A stretch of DNA of 8,656 bases from Bacteroidales bacterium UBA4621 (GCA_002387325.1 DGIN01000102.1:1-8656); one strand, 5' to 3'. Positions 1 through 7,281 are shown, counted from the stretch's first letter. The notes: generated by a model from the sequence alone, not told the origin. Numbers and translations are program-made.

Positions 1-657
1 GGAACCCATTTTATTGAAATTGGTCTCTTTGTAGGGGTTGATCAGACCAAAGTCGTACCCGCCACGGAGAAAAAACTGCCGGTATTGGAAACCGATGCCC
101 ACGCCCCACGTGATATTGAAACGGTTGAGGTCGCGGCTCAGTTCGGAGTCGTTGTAATCAAAGAGGGAGTATTTCAGTTTCTCGGAGGTATCTCCTTCCA
201 GTTGCCGCTCAAACACCTTTTCGTCCATAGCCACAGCACATTGAACAGAAGGTCCCGTGTAGAGAATAATATAGGTTTCGCCTGCTATCTCGAATTTGTA
301 TTGCCAATCCACAAAAAGTTCCAACTGGTGATAGGTAGTGCGGGTGCAGGTTTGGGGATAGGTAGAAAAAGCACTATTGCTTCTCCAGTCGGTCTGCCCT
401 TGTGCAAAGGTATAGTTGATACCGATGCTTGAACCAAAGCCTTTGATATAGGTAGCATCGTAAACGAGTCCCAATTTCAATCCGTTGAGAACAGTGGTAT
501 TGACCAAAGAGTCCTGTGCATAGCGGGTATCAGGGGAGTTGAGACGCAGGATCGGTTGTGCAAAGCCTATTTGGAAGCCAAAACCCTGCGGCAGGTCTTG
601 TGCAAAAGCAGCGATAGTAAAAAGGGCAATAAGCAGTGTAGTTGATAAACGTTTCAT
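1..657 (-). CDS. Predicted outer-membrane beta-barrel protein, C-terminus cut by window edge
   Basis: Reading the minus strand from the ATG at 657-655 gives 219 uninterrupted codons running off the left edge, so the stop codon is not in the window. The protein starts MKRLSTTLLIALFTIAAFAQ, a clear signal peptide with a probable cleavage site after AFA (about residue 19). The rest is made of alternating hydrophobic/polar segments rich in Gly, Tyr, Phe and Gln, such as GFGFQIGFAQP, LKLGLVYDATYIKGFGSSIGINYTF, HQLELFVDWQYKF and GVGIGFQYRQFFLRGGYDFGL when read in sequence. These look like the beta-strands of a small 8-12-strand outer-membrane barrel of the porin-like OMP_b-brl type. It is the last visible gene of the operon, 10 nt after the OstA-like gene, so it may be a client of the SurA-like chaperone encoded two genes upstream. 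The barrel assignment is inferred from composition and pattern; the ligand or role is unknown. Confidence 0.
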   Translation of the reverse strand, partial: MKRLSTTLLIALFTIAAFAQDLPQGFGFQIGFAQPILRLNSPDTRYAQDSLVNTTVLNGLKLGLVYDATYIKGFGSSIGINYTFAQGQTDWRSNSAFSTYPQTCTRTTYHQLELFVDWQYKFEIAGETYIILYTGPSVQCAVAMDEKVFERQLEGDTSEKLKYSLFDYNDSELSRDLNRFNITWGVGIGFQYRQFFLRGGYDFGLINPYKETNFNKMGS

Positions 658-667
658 ATACTTTTCG

Positions 668-2395
668 TTATTTCGTTGATTTCAGTTTGCGGGGTGAACG
701 GTTGGTGCTTTCATTGTGCGTTTCTTGTGCGGTTGTTTCCGTCTCCTGTTCGGTGGCAGCGGCACTGACGGCACCACTTACGGGGCGCGGCGTACGCTGC
801 GGGCGGAGAAAGACATCTGCGGGCTGCTGCGGGCGTTCTTGTTCCGCCCAGAAGAAGCCACTAAGACGGTCTTTGCCGTCCGGCACCTGATCCAGCGGAT
901 AGAGCGTGCCCGTGGTCTGCGCCGTAAAGAGGATATGGTGTATCTTCTGATTTTCGAGATAGACTTTGACAAAACTCGATTGCGTGGTATTCACACCGAG
1001 GAACGAACCGTCGTCCTCCTTAGGGAAGAAAACCGTTAGGGCATTGCCGTTCACGTCCACTTGTCGCAGTTCGCCGTCTCGGATATAGGCAATCATCTCT
1101 TTTCCCGCCATTTGGTCGAAATAGGTGCGGGTCTCCTGCTGTATAGTAAGGGCACTGCCGATACCGCGGGCATAATCGACCGTACCATTGCGCATATATA
1201 TATATATAGTGTCAGCAGAGATCTGGTGGTTGTCGCTCCAGCACACGGGTTCGGTATAGAGCGTCATCACCGAGTCGCGTCCGTTGTAGGACATAGAGTC
1301 GCATACCGCCTGCATATCCTCGCGATAGACACGCACGTTGCGGAAGGCACGCATAGCACGGTAGGTGGTATCCTGCCAGAGGGTATCGGGGGGGGCGGCG
1401 GTCAGGACGCTATCGATCAAGATACTGTCGCGGGGAATGAGATGCATCAGTTGGTACGGCATCTGCTCGGTGTAGAGGGTATCGGCGTGCATATAGCCGT
1501 AGGCAGTAGAGTCCGACCAATCAACCATAAGCGCACTATCCGTCACGTAGCCGTACTCGCCGTCGCGGAACATCTCACCATAATTGCCGTAGAGCGTTGC
1601 CATCTGTATGGTATCTTTCATCTCCATAGCACCGATGATCTTACCATAACCAAGATGTTTATTATAGAAGATAGTGTCGCCCGTCATAGATTTGCCGTCG
1701 GTATGGACGACACGGGAGCGGTCGAGAAGCATTGACTGTTCGGTTTCCGTATTGTACCACCCACGAGAGGAATAGATATTGGTTTCCTTCTCATAAACGA
1801 TAACGGTCGGGCTGACCAAATCGGCGACGTGAGTAGCGGTGTTGTAGAGTAGCGTATCGGTAGTAAGGTCGAACTTAGGGTTCTCCAGATGCACGCGGTG
1901 GCTGAACACCGCCTGCTTGGTATTGGGTGTATATTGCCCCCACACGGAAGTGAGGGTATTGAGTGTATCGCTGATCGTGCCGCCCGTGTAGTAGTAGGCG
2001 ATGTCACGGGTACGGTCATAGTTGAGGCTATCGGTAGTGAGAATGGTAGGGTTGTCTTTTCCGTGTACGAGACGCACGTGGCGGCGCAGGCGGGCAACCT
2101 TGGTATTGCCGTTATAGAACAATTTGTCGCCATAGCCGAGAAGGGTATCGCCCTGCACAAAGCGCACATGCCCGAAAGCGTCGAGGGAGTTCTCTTTCTC
2201 GTAGAAATAGGCAGAGTCGCAGTACATGAGGGCAGAGTCGTGGCGGAAGATAACGTTACCGCGGAGGATTTGCGCATCGGCAATGCGCTCCTGATCGAAA
2301 TTGAGTGTCTCAGAGTGCTCCAGATAGACCATTGTCTGTGCTTGCAGCCCCAAGCACAGCAACAAAGCCAATATAGTAGCCCCAAAACGCCCCAC
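668..2395 (-). CDS. OstA-like (LptA/LptD N-terminal-like) protein, probable LPS transport
   Basis: A 575-residue protein. The likely start is GTG at 2395-2393: a TAA lies in frame at 2404-2402, and the next in-frame ATG (residue 22) would remove the signal peptide MGRFGATILALLLCLGLQAQ. The mature part repeats a pattern like 'G.V.F...D..L.CDSA.FY......DAFGHV.F.QGDTL.G' (residues about 45-90). It recurs in related forms through to about residue 440 with many 'DTL.YN', 'DSL.Y' and 'GDTIFYN' turns. This is the stacked beta-jellyroll signature of the OstA/LptA superfamily, in the long form found beside SurA homologues in Bacteroidota. LptA-type proteins carry lipopolysaccharide across the periplasm; that role is inferred here. 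The last 45 or so residues are low-complexity, Thr/Gln/Glu- then Lys/Arg-rich, and probably disordered. The gene sits 34 nt after the SurA-like gene and 10 nt before the barrel gene. Family assignment is confident; the exact Lpt function is less so. Confidence 0.88.
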   Translation of the reverse strand: MGRFGATILALLLCLGLQAQTMVYLEHSETLNFDQERIADAQILRGNVIFRHDSALMYCDSAYFYEKENSLDAFGHVRFVQGDTLLGYGDKLFYNGNTKVARLRRHVRLVHGKDNPTILTTDSLNYDRTRDIAYYYTGGTISDTLNTLTSVWGQYTPNTKQAVFSHRVHLENPKFDLTTDTLLYNTATHVADLVSPTVIVYEKETNIYSSRGWYNTETEQSMLLDRSRVVHTDGKSMTGDTIFYNKHLGYGKIIGAMEMKDTIQMATLYGNYGEMFRDGEYGYVTDSALMVDWSDSTAYGYMHADTLYTEQMPYQLMHLIPRDSILIDSVLTAAPPDTLWQDTTYRAMRAFRNVRVYREDMQAVCDSMSYNGRDSVMTLYTEPVCWSDNHQISADTIYIYMRNGTVDYARGIGSALTIQQETRTYFDQMAGKEMIAYIRDGELRQVDVNGNALTVFFPKEDDGSFLGVNTTQSSFVKVYLENQKIHHILFTAQTTGTLYPLDQVPDGKDRLSGFFWAEQERPQQPADVFLRPQRTPRPVSGAVSAAATEQETETTAQETHNESTNRSPRKLKSTK

Positions 2396-2429
2396 AGATA
2401 ATTATGAATTAAGAATTAGAAATTACGCA

Positions 2430-3797
2430 TTATTCGTGTATCCAGCCCGGATATTGGAAGTCGCATCCTGCCCATTTGGGGTCGATTTGGATATAGGTAG
2501 TTTTCTGCTTCTGTAAGATCCAGTTGTGGATAAACTCGGCAGACAGTTTCTGCTCCAGCATACCTTTGATGGTCTGGAAATCGTCGGTCAGGTTGGCACG
2601 ATGTACATCGGTTTTCTTACGCAGACGCACGATGGCGCAGACCTCTTTATTACGCTGCTGATCCATCATCACAAACGGTGCGGAGATGTCGCCCTCCTGC
2701 ATAGAGTAGATCTGTTTGGCAATCTCGGGTGCAAGGTCCTGATATTCAAAGCGTGTACTGCCCGTGTTCGGGTTGGTCATCACACCCGCATTCATAGCGG
2801 TGTTCTTGTCCTCTGAGTAGCGTATAACCGCCTGTTCAAAGGTCATCTCACCTGCCTTGATCTTTTGACTAATCGTATCCAAGCGGTTGATGGCATTCAC
2901 CTTGTCATCGGCACTGATACGCGGACGGAGCAGGATATGGCGGCAGTTGATACGCTCGCCCTTTTTCTCAATAAGTTGAATGATATGGTAGCCGTATTCG
3001 GTTTGTACGATACGCGACACTTTCTTGGGGTCGTTGAGGTTGAATGCCACATCAGCGAACTCGCTTACGAGTTGCCCGCGTCCAACGAAGCCCAACTCGC
3101 CACCGCGCTTGGCTGACTCGGTATCCTCGGAATAGAGGCGTGCGAGCATTGCAAAATCGGCTTTGCCCGAATTGACACGCTCGGTGAACTCACGCAGGCG
3201 GCTCTTGATACGCTCGGTTTCCTCTACGGGTACGGGCGGCTCGAAACTGAGTATCTGCACCTCGACCTGCGCGGGCATCAGCGGGATAGAGTCCTCGGGC
3301 AGGGAGTTGTAGTAGCGGCGTATCTCAGCGGGGGTGGGCTTGATATGCTCGGTGAGTTTCTGCTGCATCTGCTGGATAATCATCTGGTTGCGCACGGTGG
3401 TCATCATCTCTTCGCGTATCTCGCTGCTCGTCTTGCGGAAATACTCCTCCATCTTCTCCTTGGAGCCGATTTGGGAGATATAGTAGTTGATACGCATATC
3501 CACCTGGTGGCTCACCGAGGACTCGTTCGCCACCACGGAGTCGATCTCCGCCTGGTGGAGAAAGAGTTTCTGTATAGCGATCTGCTCGGGAATGACGCAA
3601 TACGGGTCGCCCGGTATCTGCTGCCCTTCGTACTGCGCACGGAGACGCTCTTCCTCCACTTCGCTCTTGAGGATTGCCTCATCGCCCACAATCCAAATCA
3701 CTTCGTCAATCACGTTGTCTTGCGCTTGCACAGCGGACACAGACACCACAGCCGCCACCAGCAGCAAAAAAGTATATACTTGGTTCTTCATATTCAT
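2430..3797 (-). CDS. SurA-like periplasmic peptidyl-prolyl cis-trans isomerase/chaperone
   Basis: A 455-residue protein. Two ATGs (3797 and 3791) are separated by one codon; the outer one is used here. Residues 1-26 form a signal peptide ending in VQAQ. Residues 27-155 match a SurA N-terminal chaperone region (VIDEVIWIVGDEAILKSEVE, then helices around 70-150). Residues about 177-278 form a good parvulin (PpiC-type rotamase) domain, with LYSEDTESAKRGGELGFVGR and YGYHIIQL. Residues about 283-393 form a second, more degenerate parvulin domain: it opens with INCRHILLRP, but the usual GG.LG motif has become NAGVMTNPNTG. The C-terminal helix (about 405-430) would pack on the chaperone core as in SurA. 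Such proteins escort unfolded outer-membrane proteins to the BAM complex. The gene leads a minus-strand operon with an OstA-like gene and a barrel gene, which fits this role. A dedicated promoter lies about 40 nt upstream. Confidence 0.92.
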   Translation of the reverse strand: MNMKNQVYTFLLLVAAVVSVSAVQAQDNVIDEVIWIVGDEAILKSEVEEERLRAQYEGQQIPGDPYCVIPEQIAIQKLFLHQAEIDSVVANESSVSHQVDMRINYYISQIGSKEKMEEYFRKTSSEIREEMMTTVRNQMIIQQMQQKLTEHIKPTPAEIRRYYNSLPEDSIPLMPAQVEVQILSFEPPVPVEETERIKSRLREFTERVNSGKADFAMLARLYSEDTESAKRGGELGFVGRGQLVSEFADVAFNLNDPKKVSRIVQTEYGYHIIQLIEKKGERINCRHILLRPRISADDKVNAINRLDTISQKIKAGEMTFEQAVIRYSEDKNTAMNAGVMTNPNTGSTRFEYQDLAPEIAKQIYSMQEGDISAPFVMMDQQRNKEVCAIVRLRKKTDVHRANLTDDFQTIKGMLEQKLSAEFIHNWILQKQKTTYIQIDPKWAGCDFQYPGWIHE

Positions 3798-3836
3798 AAT
3801 TCAAACAACTTTGTTCGCTCTCATACAATAATCGTG

Positions 3837-3868
3837 CAAATGTACTGCTTTTTTCGCAGTTGTGCAAA
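3837..3868 (-). promoter_or_regulatory. Bacteroidota-type promoter for the SurA-OstA-OMP operon
   Basis: On the minus strand TTTG (3868-3865) is followed by exactly 20 nt and then TACATTTG (3844-3837), a perfect match to the Bacteroidota -7 consensus TAnnTTTG with the correct -33 spacing. The -7 box ends about 40 nt before the SurA-like ATG. The two elements share the 9-mer CATTTGCAC, so the plus strand shows a direct repeat gtgcaaatg at 3834-3842 and 3862-3870. No other promoter of this quality was seen inside the downstream operon. Confidence 0.8.
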
Positions 3869-3870
3869 TG

Positions 3871-4153
3871 AAAACATTTTTATGATATGAAGAAAGACAA
3901 CAGAGACTGCGGCTGAATGTCTGATGTGGGATGTATTGCCCTACCACTACCCTACCATTCATTGCCTTTATACCACTATTGTACCTATTCTTCCGTATAT
4001 GGGGAAATACAGAAGTGTCAGGGAGGCAATGCTATCCTATCGTGAATCACCTACTAATCACCTACTCTTGCTATATAGATGGCAAGGGAATGAAATGGCA
4101 GGTCATTTTGCAATACAGAAAAGGCTACTCAGGAATGCATTTTGGTGTAGGGC
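3871..4153. other. Intergenic stretch without a recognisable gene
   Basis: This part of the divergent region between the SurA-like gene and malQ holds no convincing reading frame on either strand. Open frames here lack coding character and run straight into the malQ promoter and leader. The only structure seen is an 11-bp perfect tandem duplication AATCACCTACT at 4045-4066, plus a looser CCTACCACTAC/CCTACCATTC duplication around 3941-3961. It may carry distal regulatory sites or be decayed sequence. Confidence 0.5.
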
Positions 4154-4184
4154 TTGTGTATGTGTGGGAAAAGTTGTAACTTTG
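4154..4184 (+). promoter_or_regulatory. Bacteroidota-type promoter for malQ
   Basis: TTG at 4154-4156, a 20-nt spacer and TAACTTTG at 4177-4184 match the Bacteroidota -33/-7 pattern, including a perfect TAnnTTTG. Transcription would begin near 4190, leaving an unusually long leader of about 185 nt before the malQ ATG at 4375. No closer promoter of equal quality was seen between 4190 and 4374. Confidence 0.7.
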
Positions 4185-4225
4185 TGGCGGTTTAGGTACG
4201 GACAAAAGATGCAGACGACAGTTTT

Positions 4226-4335
4226 ATCCTATAACCATAAGGAGTTCTACTCAGCCCACCGGGCTTCGTATCGCTTCGGCGTTCAGTGTGCTTTCACACA
4301 CCCGCCTTACGCTTCACCTATAAGCATCCTATAAC
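4226..4335 (+). repeat. 10-bp direct repeat bracketing a 90-bp hairpin-rich segment in the malQ leader
   Basis: ATCCTATAAC occurs at 4226-4235 and again at 4326-4335, exactly 100 bp apart; a third partial copy, CCTATAA, is at 4317-4323. The enclosed segment has three short hairpins in a row: AGCCC-ACC-GGGCT (4253-4265), CGC-TTCG-GCG (4272-4281) and GTGTG-CTTT-CACAC (4286-4299). A longer alternative pairs GGCG (4278-4281) with CGCC (4303-4306) around the third hairpin, and this competes with the second. It could be a small inserted repeat with a target duplication or a regulatory leader; the sequence alone does not decide. Confidence 0.45.
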
Positions 4336-4374
4336 AAATTTAATAACGATTGCATAACAAAAAACATATATACC

Positions 4375-6978
4375 ATGACTCTGACTTTTCAAATCAATTA
4401 TCGCGCGGAATACGGACAGACACTCTGTGTGATTGAGACCAAGCCCTCCATCCTCGGCTGGACTCCCGAAAAACCGCTATTGCTCTCCTGCCAAGGGCAG
4501 GATTTCTGGTCGGTTACCCTACCCGTCTCGGATTTTGCGGGCGAGATCTGCTACAAATATGCTATCCGTTTGCAGGACGGCGGCTATATCTATGAGGCAG
4601 GCGAGCCCCGCACGCTTACGCTGCGCAATACGGACAAACATCTTGTGGTACGCGACGCATGGCAGGTGGAAGACTACGAAAAATCGTTCTATACAACGGC
4701 GTTCGTGAAATCCCTTTTCCGCCGCCCAAAGCCGATGCGTGCCAAAGCGCCGAAAGGCAATGTACGTTTCTCGATTGACCTGCCACAGATAGAGCCGACA
4801 CAGGGCGTAGCGATAGTAGGCAACGTACCCGAATTGGGCAACTGGGACAACGACCGGAAAGTGGTGATGAACGATGCGGAGTTTCCGCTGTGGCGTGCCG
4901 ACATCGAGGTAGCGGGCGACCAAATCATCGAATACAAATACGTAATCTATGACCTCCATTCGGGCAATGTAGTGGATATGGAATGGGGCGAGAACCGCAA
5001 GATATGGGGTTTGCAAAAAGGCTTGATTATTCAGCAGAACGACCGGTCGTTCCGCCGCACGCAGCCGCGTTTCAAAGGAGCGGGTGTGGCAATACCCGTT
5101 TTCTCGCTGCGCACGGAGGACGGTTTCGGTATCGGCGAGTTCCAAGACCTAAAAAAAATGGCGGACTGGGCAGCCAAGACGGGGCAAAAGATGATACAGA
5201 CCCTGCCTATCAACGACACTACGCTGACGCACACCAACCGCGACTCGTATCCGTACAACGCCGTAAGTGTGTTTGCATTGCACCCGATCTATATCAACAT
5301 AGAGAAAATGGGGCGTCTGACACCCGCACAAAAGAAGAAATACCTCGCGACCAAAGAGGAGTTCAACAAAAAAGCGATTGCCGATTACCAATGCGTGTAT
5401 GACGAGAAGATGAAGTACTTCAAGTTGCTCTATAAAGCCGACAAAGAGGCTTTGTTCGGCAGCGAGGAATACAAGGCATTCTACCAAAAGAACCGCGAAT
5501 GGCTGGAGCCGTATGCGGCTTTCCTCTCGAAGCGCGACAAGCAGCCGAAAGACTTCTATTGCTATTTGCAGTTCCATGCCGACAAGCAGTTGGCGGACGC
5601 TGTGGCTTATGCGCACTCAATAGGCGTGGCGATGAAGGGGGATATACCTATCGGTATCTCGCCCGACTCGGTGGACGCCTATACCGACCCGCAACTATTC
5701 AACTTAGACGCTTCGGCGGGGGCACCGCCTGACGATTTCTCCATCAGCGGGCAGAACTGGGGTTTCCCTACCTACAACTGGGACGAGATGGCAAAAGACG
5801 GGTTCCTCTGGTGGTGCAAGCGTTTCCAGAAGATGCAGGACTATTTCGACGCCTATCGTATCGACCATATCCTCGGATTTTTCCGTATCTGGCAGATGCG
5901 CAAGACCGATGTGTGGGGGCTGTGCGGACATTTCTGCCCCGCCCTGCCGTACAGCGCACAAGACCTGTGGAACATGGGCGTGTGCCTCGACATCGACCGT
6001 ATGACGAAGCCGTATATCCGTACGAACTTCCTCGGCGAGGTATTCGGCTACGATACCGAGTACGCCAAACAGCATTTCCTGAATACCAACGACGGGTATG
6101 TCTATTATTTCAAGGACGAGTTTGACACGCAGGTAAAGATACAGGAGTATTTCGATGTGTTGCTTGCGGACGAGACGAAACTGCAAGCCGCCGGGCTGAC
6201 GCGGGAACAGGCGAAGAACCTCTGCAACGGGCTGATCTACCTGCATTGCGAGGTACTCTTTGTGCGCGACCAGCGCAGTCCGGAGATGCTCCACCCACGT
6301 ATATCGATCCATCAGTCGCACTCGTTCAACGAACTGTACGACGACCAGAAGCAGGTGCTGATGCGGATATACAACGACTATTTTTTCCACCGCCACACCG
6401 ATTTCTGGCGCGAGAGCGCAATGCGCAAACTGCCGACGCTCATCAACGCCACGCACATGCTCTGCTGCGGGGAAGACTTAGGTATGGTACCCGCCTGTGT
6501 ACCCGATGTGATGCACCGCCTGCAGATACTGAGCCTTGAGATACAGCGTATGCCGAAAGACCCGAATGTGGCGTTTGCACACCCTGCCAATGCGCCGTAT
6601 CTGAGCGTATGCACCACAGGCACACACGATATGAACCCGCTGCGTGCATGGTGGGAAGAAGACCGCGCCGTAACGCAACGTTTCTACAACGAGCAGATGG
6701 GTTGGCAAGGCGAGGCTCCGCGCGAGATGTCGCCCGAGATAGCGGAGTTTATCATCAACCAGCATATGTACAGCCCAGCGATGTGGGTGATTTTGCCGCT
6801 GCAGGATTGGCTTGCCATTGACGGGAACATACGCATAAAAGACCAGCACGCCGACCGTATCAACGTACCTGCCAACCCGCGGCATTTCTGGAACTACCGT
6901 ATGCATATCACTCTTGAGGAACTGCTCCTGAAGGACGAATACAATGCACACGTGCGCAGGCTGACCGCCGTACGATAG
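4375..6978 (+). CDS. malQ: 4-alpha-glucanotransferase (amylomaltase, GH77) with two CBM20 domains
   Basis: An 867-residue cytoplasmic enzyme with no signal peptide. GH77 enzymes transfer glucan units between maltodextrins, releasing glucose. Residues about 1-98 and 128-225 are two CBM20 starch-binding domains; the second has the typical VAIVGNVPELGNWD, and each has a Y-K-Y strand. The GH77 barrel runs from about 237 to 860, beginning GVAIPVFSLRTEDGFGIGEF and TLPINDT. Catalytic residues fit the family: nucleophile Asp497 in YRIDHILGFFRIW, acid/base Glu700 in CCGEDLG and the transition-state Asp752 in TGTHDMN. Length and layout (tandem CBM20, insertions in the barrel at about 310-400 and 560-670) resemble plant DPE2 and its Bacteroidota homologues, which is longer than the roughly 500-700 residues of simple MalQ proteins. 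The ATG at 4375 follows an AT-rich stretch with no Shine-Dalgarno. The gene stands alone, divergent from the SurA-like operon. Confidence 0.97.
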   Translation: MTLTFQINYRAEYGQTLCVIETKPSILGWTPEKPLLLSCQGQDFWSVTLPVSDFAGEICYKYAIRLQDGGYIYEAGEPRTLTLRNTDKHLVVRDAWQVEDYEKSFYTTAFVKSLFRRPKPMRAKAPKGNVRFSIDLPQIEPTQGVAIVGNVPELGNWDNDRKVVMNDAEFPLWRADIEVAGDQIIEYKYVIYDLHSGNVVDMEWGENRKIWGLQKGLIIQQNDRSFRRTQPRFKGAGVAIPVFSLRTEDGFGIGEFQDLKKMADWAAKTGQKMIQTLPINDTTLTHTNRDSYPYNAVSVFALHPIYINIEKMGRLTPAQKKKYLATKEEFNKKAIADYQCVYDEKMKYFKLLYKADKEALFGSEEYKAFYQKNREWLEPYAAFLSKRDKQPKDFYCYLQFHADKQLADAVAYAHSIGVAMKGDIPIGISPDSVDAYTDPQLFNLDASAGAPPDDFSISGQNWGFPTYNWDEMAKDGFLWWCKRFQKMQDYFDAYRIDHILGFFRIWQMRKTDVWGLCGHFCPALPYSAQDLWNMGVCLDIDRMTKPYIRTNFLGEVFGYDTEYAKQHFLNTNDGYVYYFKDEFDTQVKIQEYFDVLLADETKLQAAGLTREQAKNLCNGLIYLHCEVLFVRDQRSPEMLHPRISIHQSHSFNELYDDQKQVLMRIYNDYFFHRHTDFWRESAMRKLPTLINATHMLCCGEDLGMVPACVPDVMHRLQILSLEIQRMPKDPNVAFAHPANAPYLSVCTTGTHDMNPLRAWWEEDRAVTQRFYNEQMGWQGEAPREMSPEIAEFIINQHMYSPAMWVILPLQDWLAIDGNIRIKDQHADRINVPANPRHFWNYRMHITLEELLLKDEYNAHVRRLTAVR

Positions 6979-6979
6979 G

Positions 6980-7008
6980 TTCTCCTATGCCGCTTTGCGG
7001 CAAGAGAA
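6980..7008 (+). terminator. Hairpin immediately after malQ
   Basis: GCCGC-TTT-GCGGC (6989-7001) is a perfect 5-bp stem with a 3-nt loop, flanked by an outer TTCTC (6980-6984)/GAGAA (7004-7008) pairing across small bulges. It begins 2 nt after the malQ stop codon. No T-run follows, so it is more likely a 3'-end stabilising or processing structure than a full terminator by itself. Confidence 0.4.
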
Positions 7009-7025
7009 ATAAAAGAAATAGAACC

Positions 7026-7062
7026 GCACGGCTGTCTGATAGGTTAGGCAGCCGTGCTTTAT
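7026..7062 (+). terminator. Probable rho-independent terminator of malQ
   Basis: GCACGGCTGTCT (7026-7037) pairs with AGGCAGCCGTGC (7046-7057): 12 bp with one G-T wobble and an 8-nt loop. It is followed by TTTAT. The T-run is short, but the stem is strong and the position, about 50 nt after the stop codon, is right. It also separates malQ transcription from the small repeat frame that starts only about 30 nt later. Confidence 0.72.
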
Positions 7063-7092
7063 AGTTAGCAACTCAAGAATTCAACCCTGTTA

Positions 7093-7281
7093 TTGCTGTT
7101 ATTCAGCATTTTGGCTATGGCACAAACCTATTTTTACAAAGGCAATTCGACCTACTCAGGCAACATACTCTATACGTGGGACGGCAAACACCTATACAAA
7201 GGGAACTCGACCTACTCGGGCAACATATTGTCCACTATGGACGGTATGATACCCGTTCCGATACTGCTGATGATACTGTAG
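7093..7281 (+). CDS. Small secreted 20-residue-repeat protein resembling the 4-fold beta-flower family; start codon doubtful
   Basis: The frame encodes two tandem 20-residue repeats, YKGNSTYSGNILYTWDGKHL and YKGNSTYSGNILSTMDGMIP, then a hydrophobic end VPILLMIL. The DNA period is exactly 60 bp (7135-7194, 7195-7254). YKGNSTYSG...WDG repeats ending in IPVPIL resemble the Bacteroidota '4-fold beta flower' family; this comes from memory of the motif, and the function is unknown. The frame stays open upstream to a TAG at 7066-7068 and reads LKNSTLLLLLFSILAMAQ before the repeats, a good signal peptide. The codon where an ATG would be expected (7072-7074) is CTC. Only TTG at 7093 or 7096-type alternatives, CTG at 7087, or ATG at 7117 (which removes the signal) remain. 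With the malQ terminator about 30 nt upstream and no promoter seen, it may be a decayed remnant. Confidence 0.5.
   Translation: MLLFSILAMAQTYFYKGNSTYSGNILYTWDGKHLYKGNSTYSGNILSTMDGMIPVPILLMIL
7135..7254 (+). repeat. Two tandem 60-bp coding repeats
   Basis: Two adjacent 60-bp units (7135-7194 and 7195-7254) are nearly identical over their first 35 or so bases and diverge in the last third. Differences in the conserved part are mostly at third codon positions (ggc/ggg, aat/aac, tca/tcg, ctc/ttg). This indicates that the repeat was maintained as protein sequence and was not duplicated very recently. Confidence 0.85.

Noticed and set aside
1388..1394. Run of seven G in the OstA-like gene as a phase-variation tract
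   Set aside because: It is short, and it encodes Ala-Pro-Pro in a plausible linker. Seven bases are within what chance gives in this gene.
1061..1735. 224-codon plus-strand frame, and other long plus-strand frames at 1889-2401 and 3345-3890
   Set aside because: They are antisense to the well-supported OstA-like and SurA-like genes. Their His/Val/Gly-rich composition is the mirror of those codons and no family is recognised.
3924..4334. 136-codon plus-strand frame spanning the malQ promoter region
   Set aside because: It crosses the malQ promoter and hairpin leader, lacks coding character, and its C-terminal third is simply a translation of the hairpin segment.
5704..6456. 250-codon minus-strand frame inside malQ
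   Set aside because: It is antisense to the conserved GH77 catalytic core, including the nucleophile motif, so it is a shadow frame.
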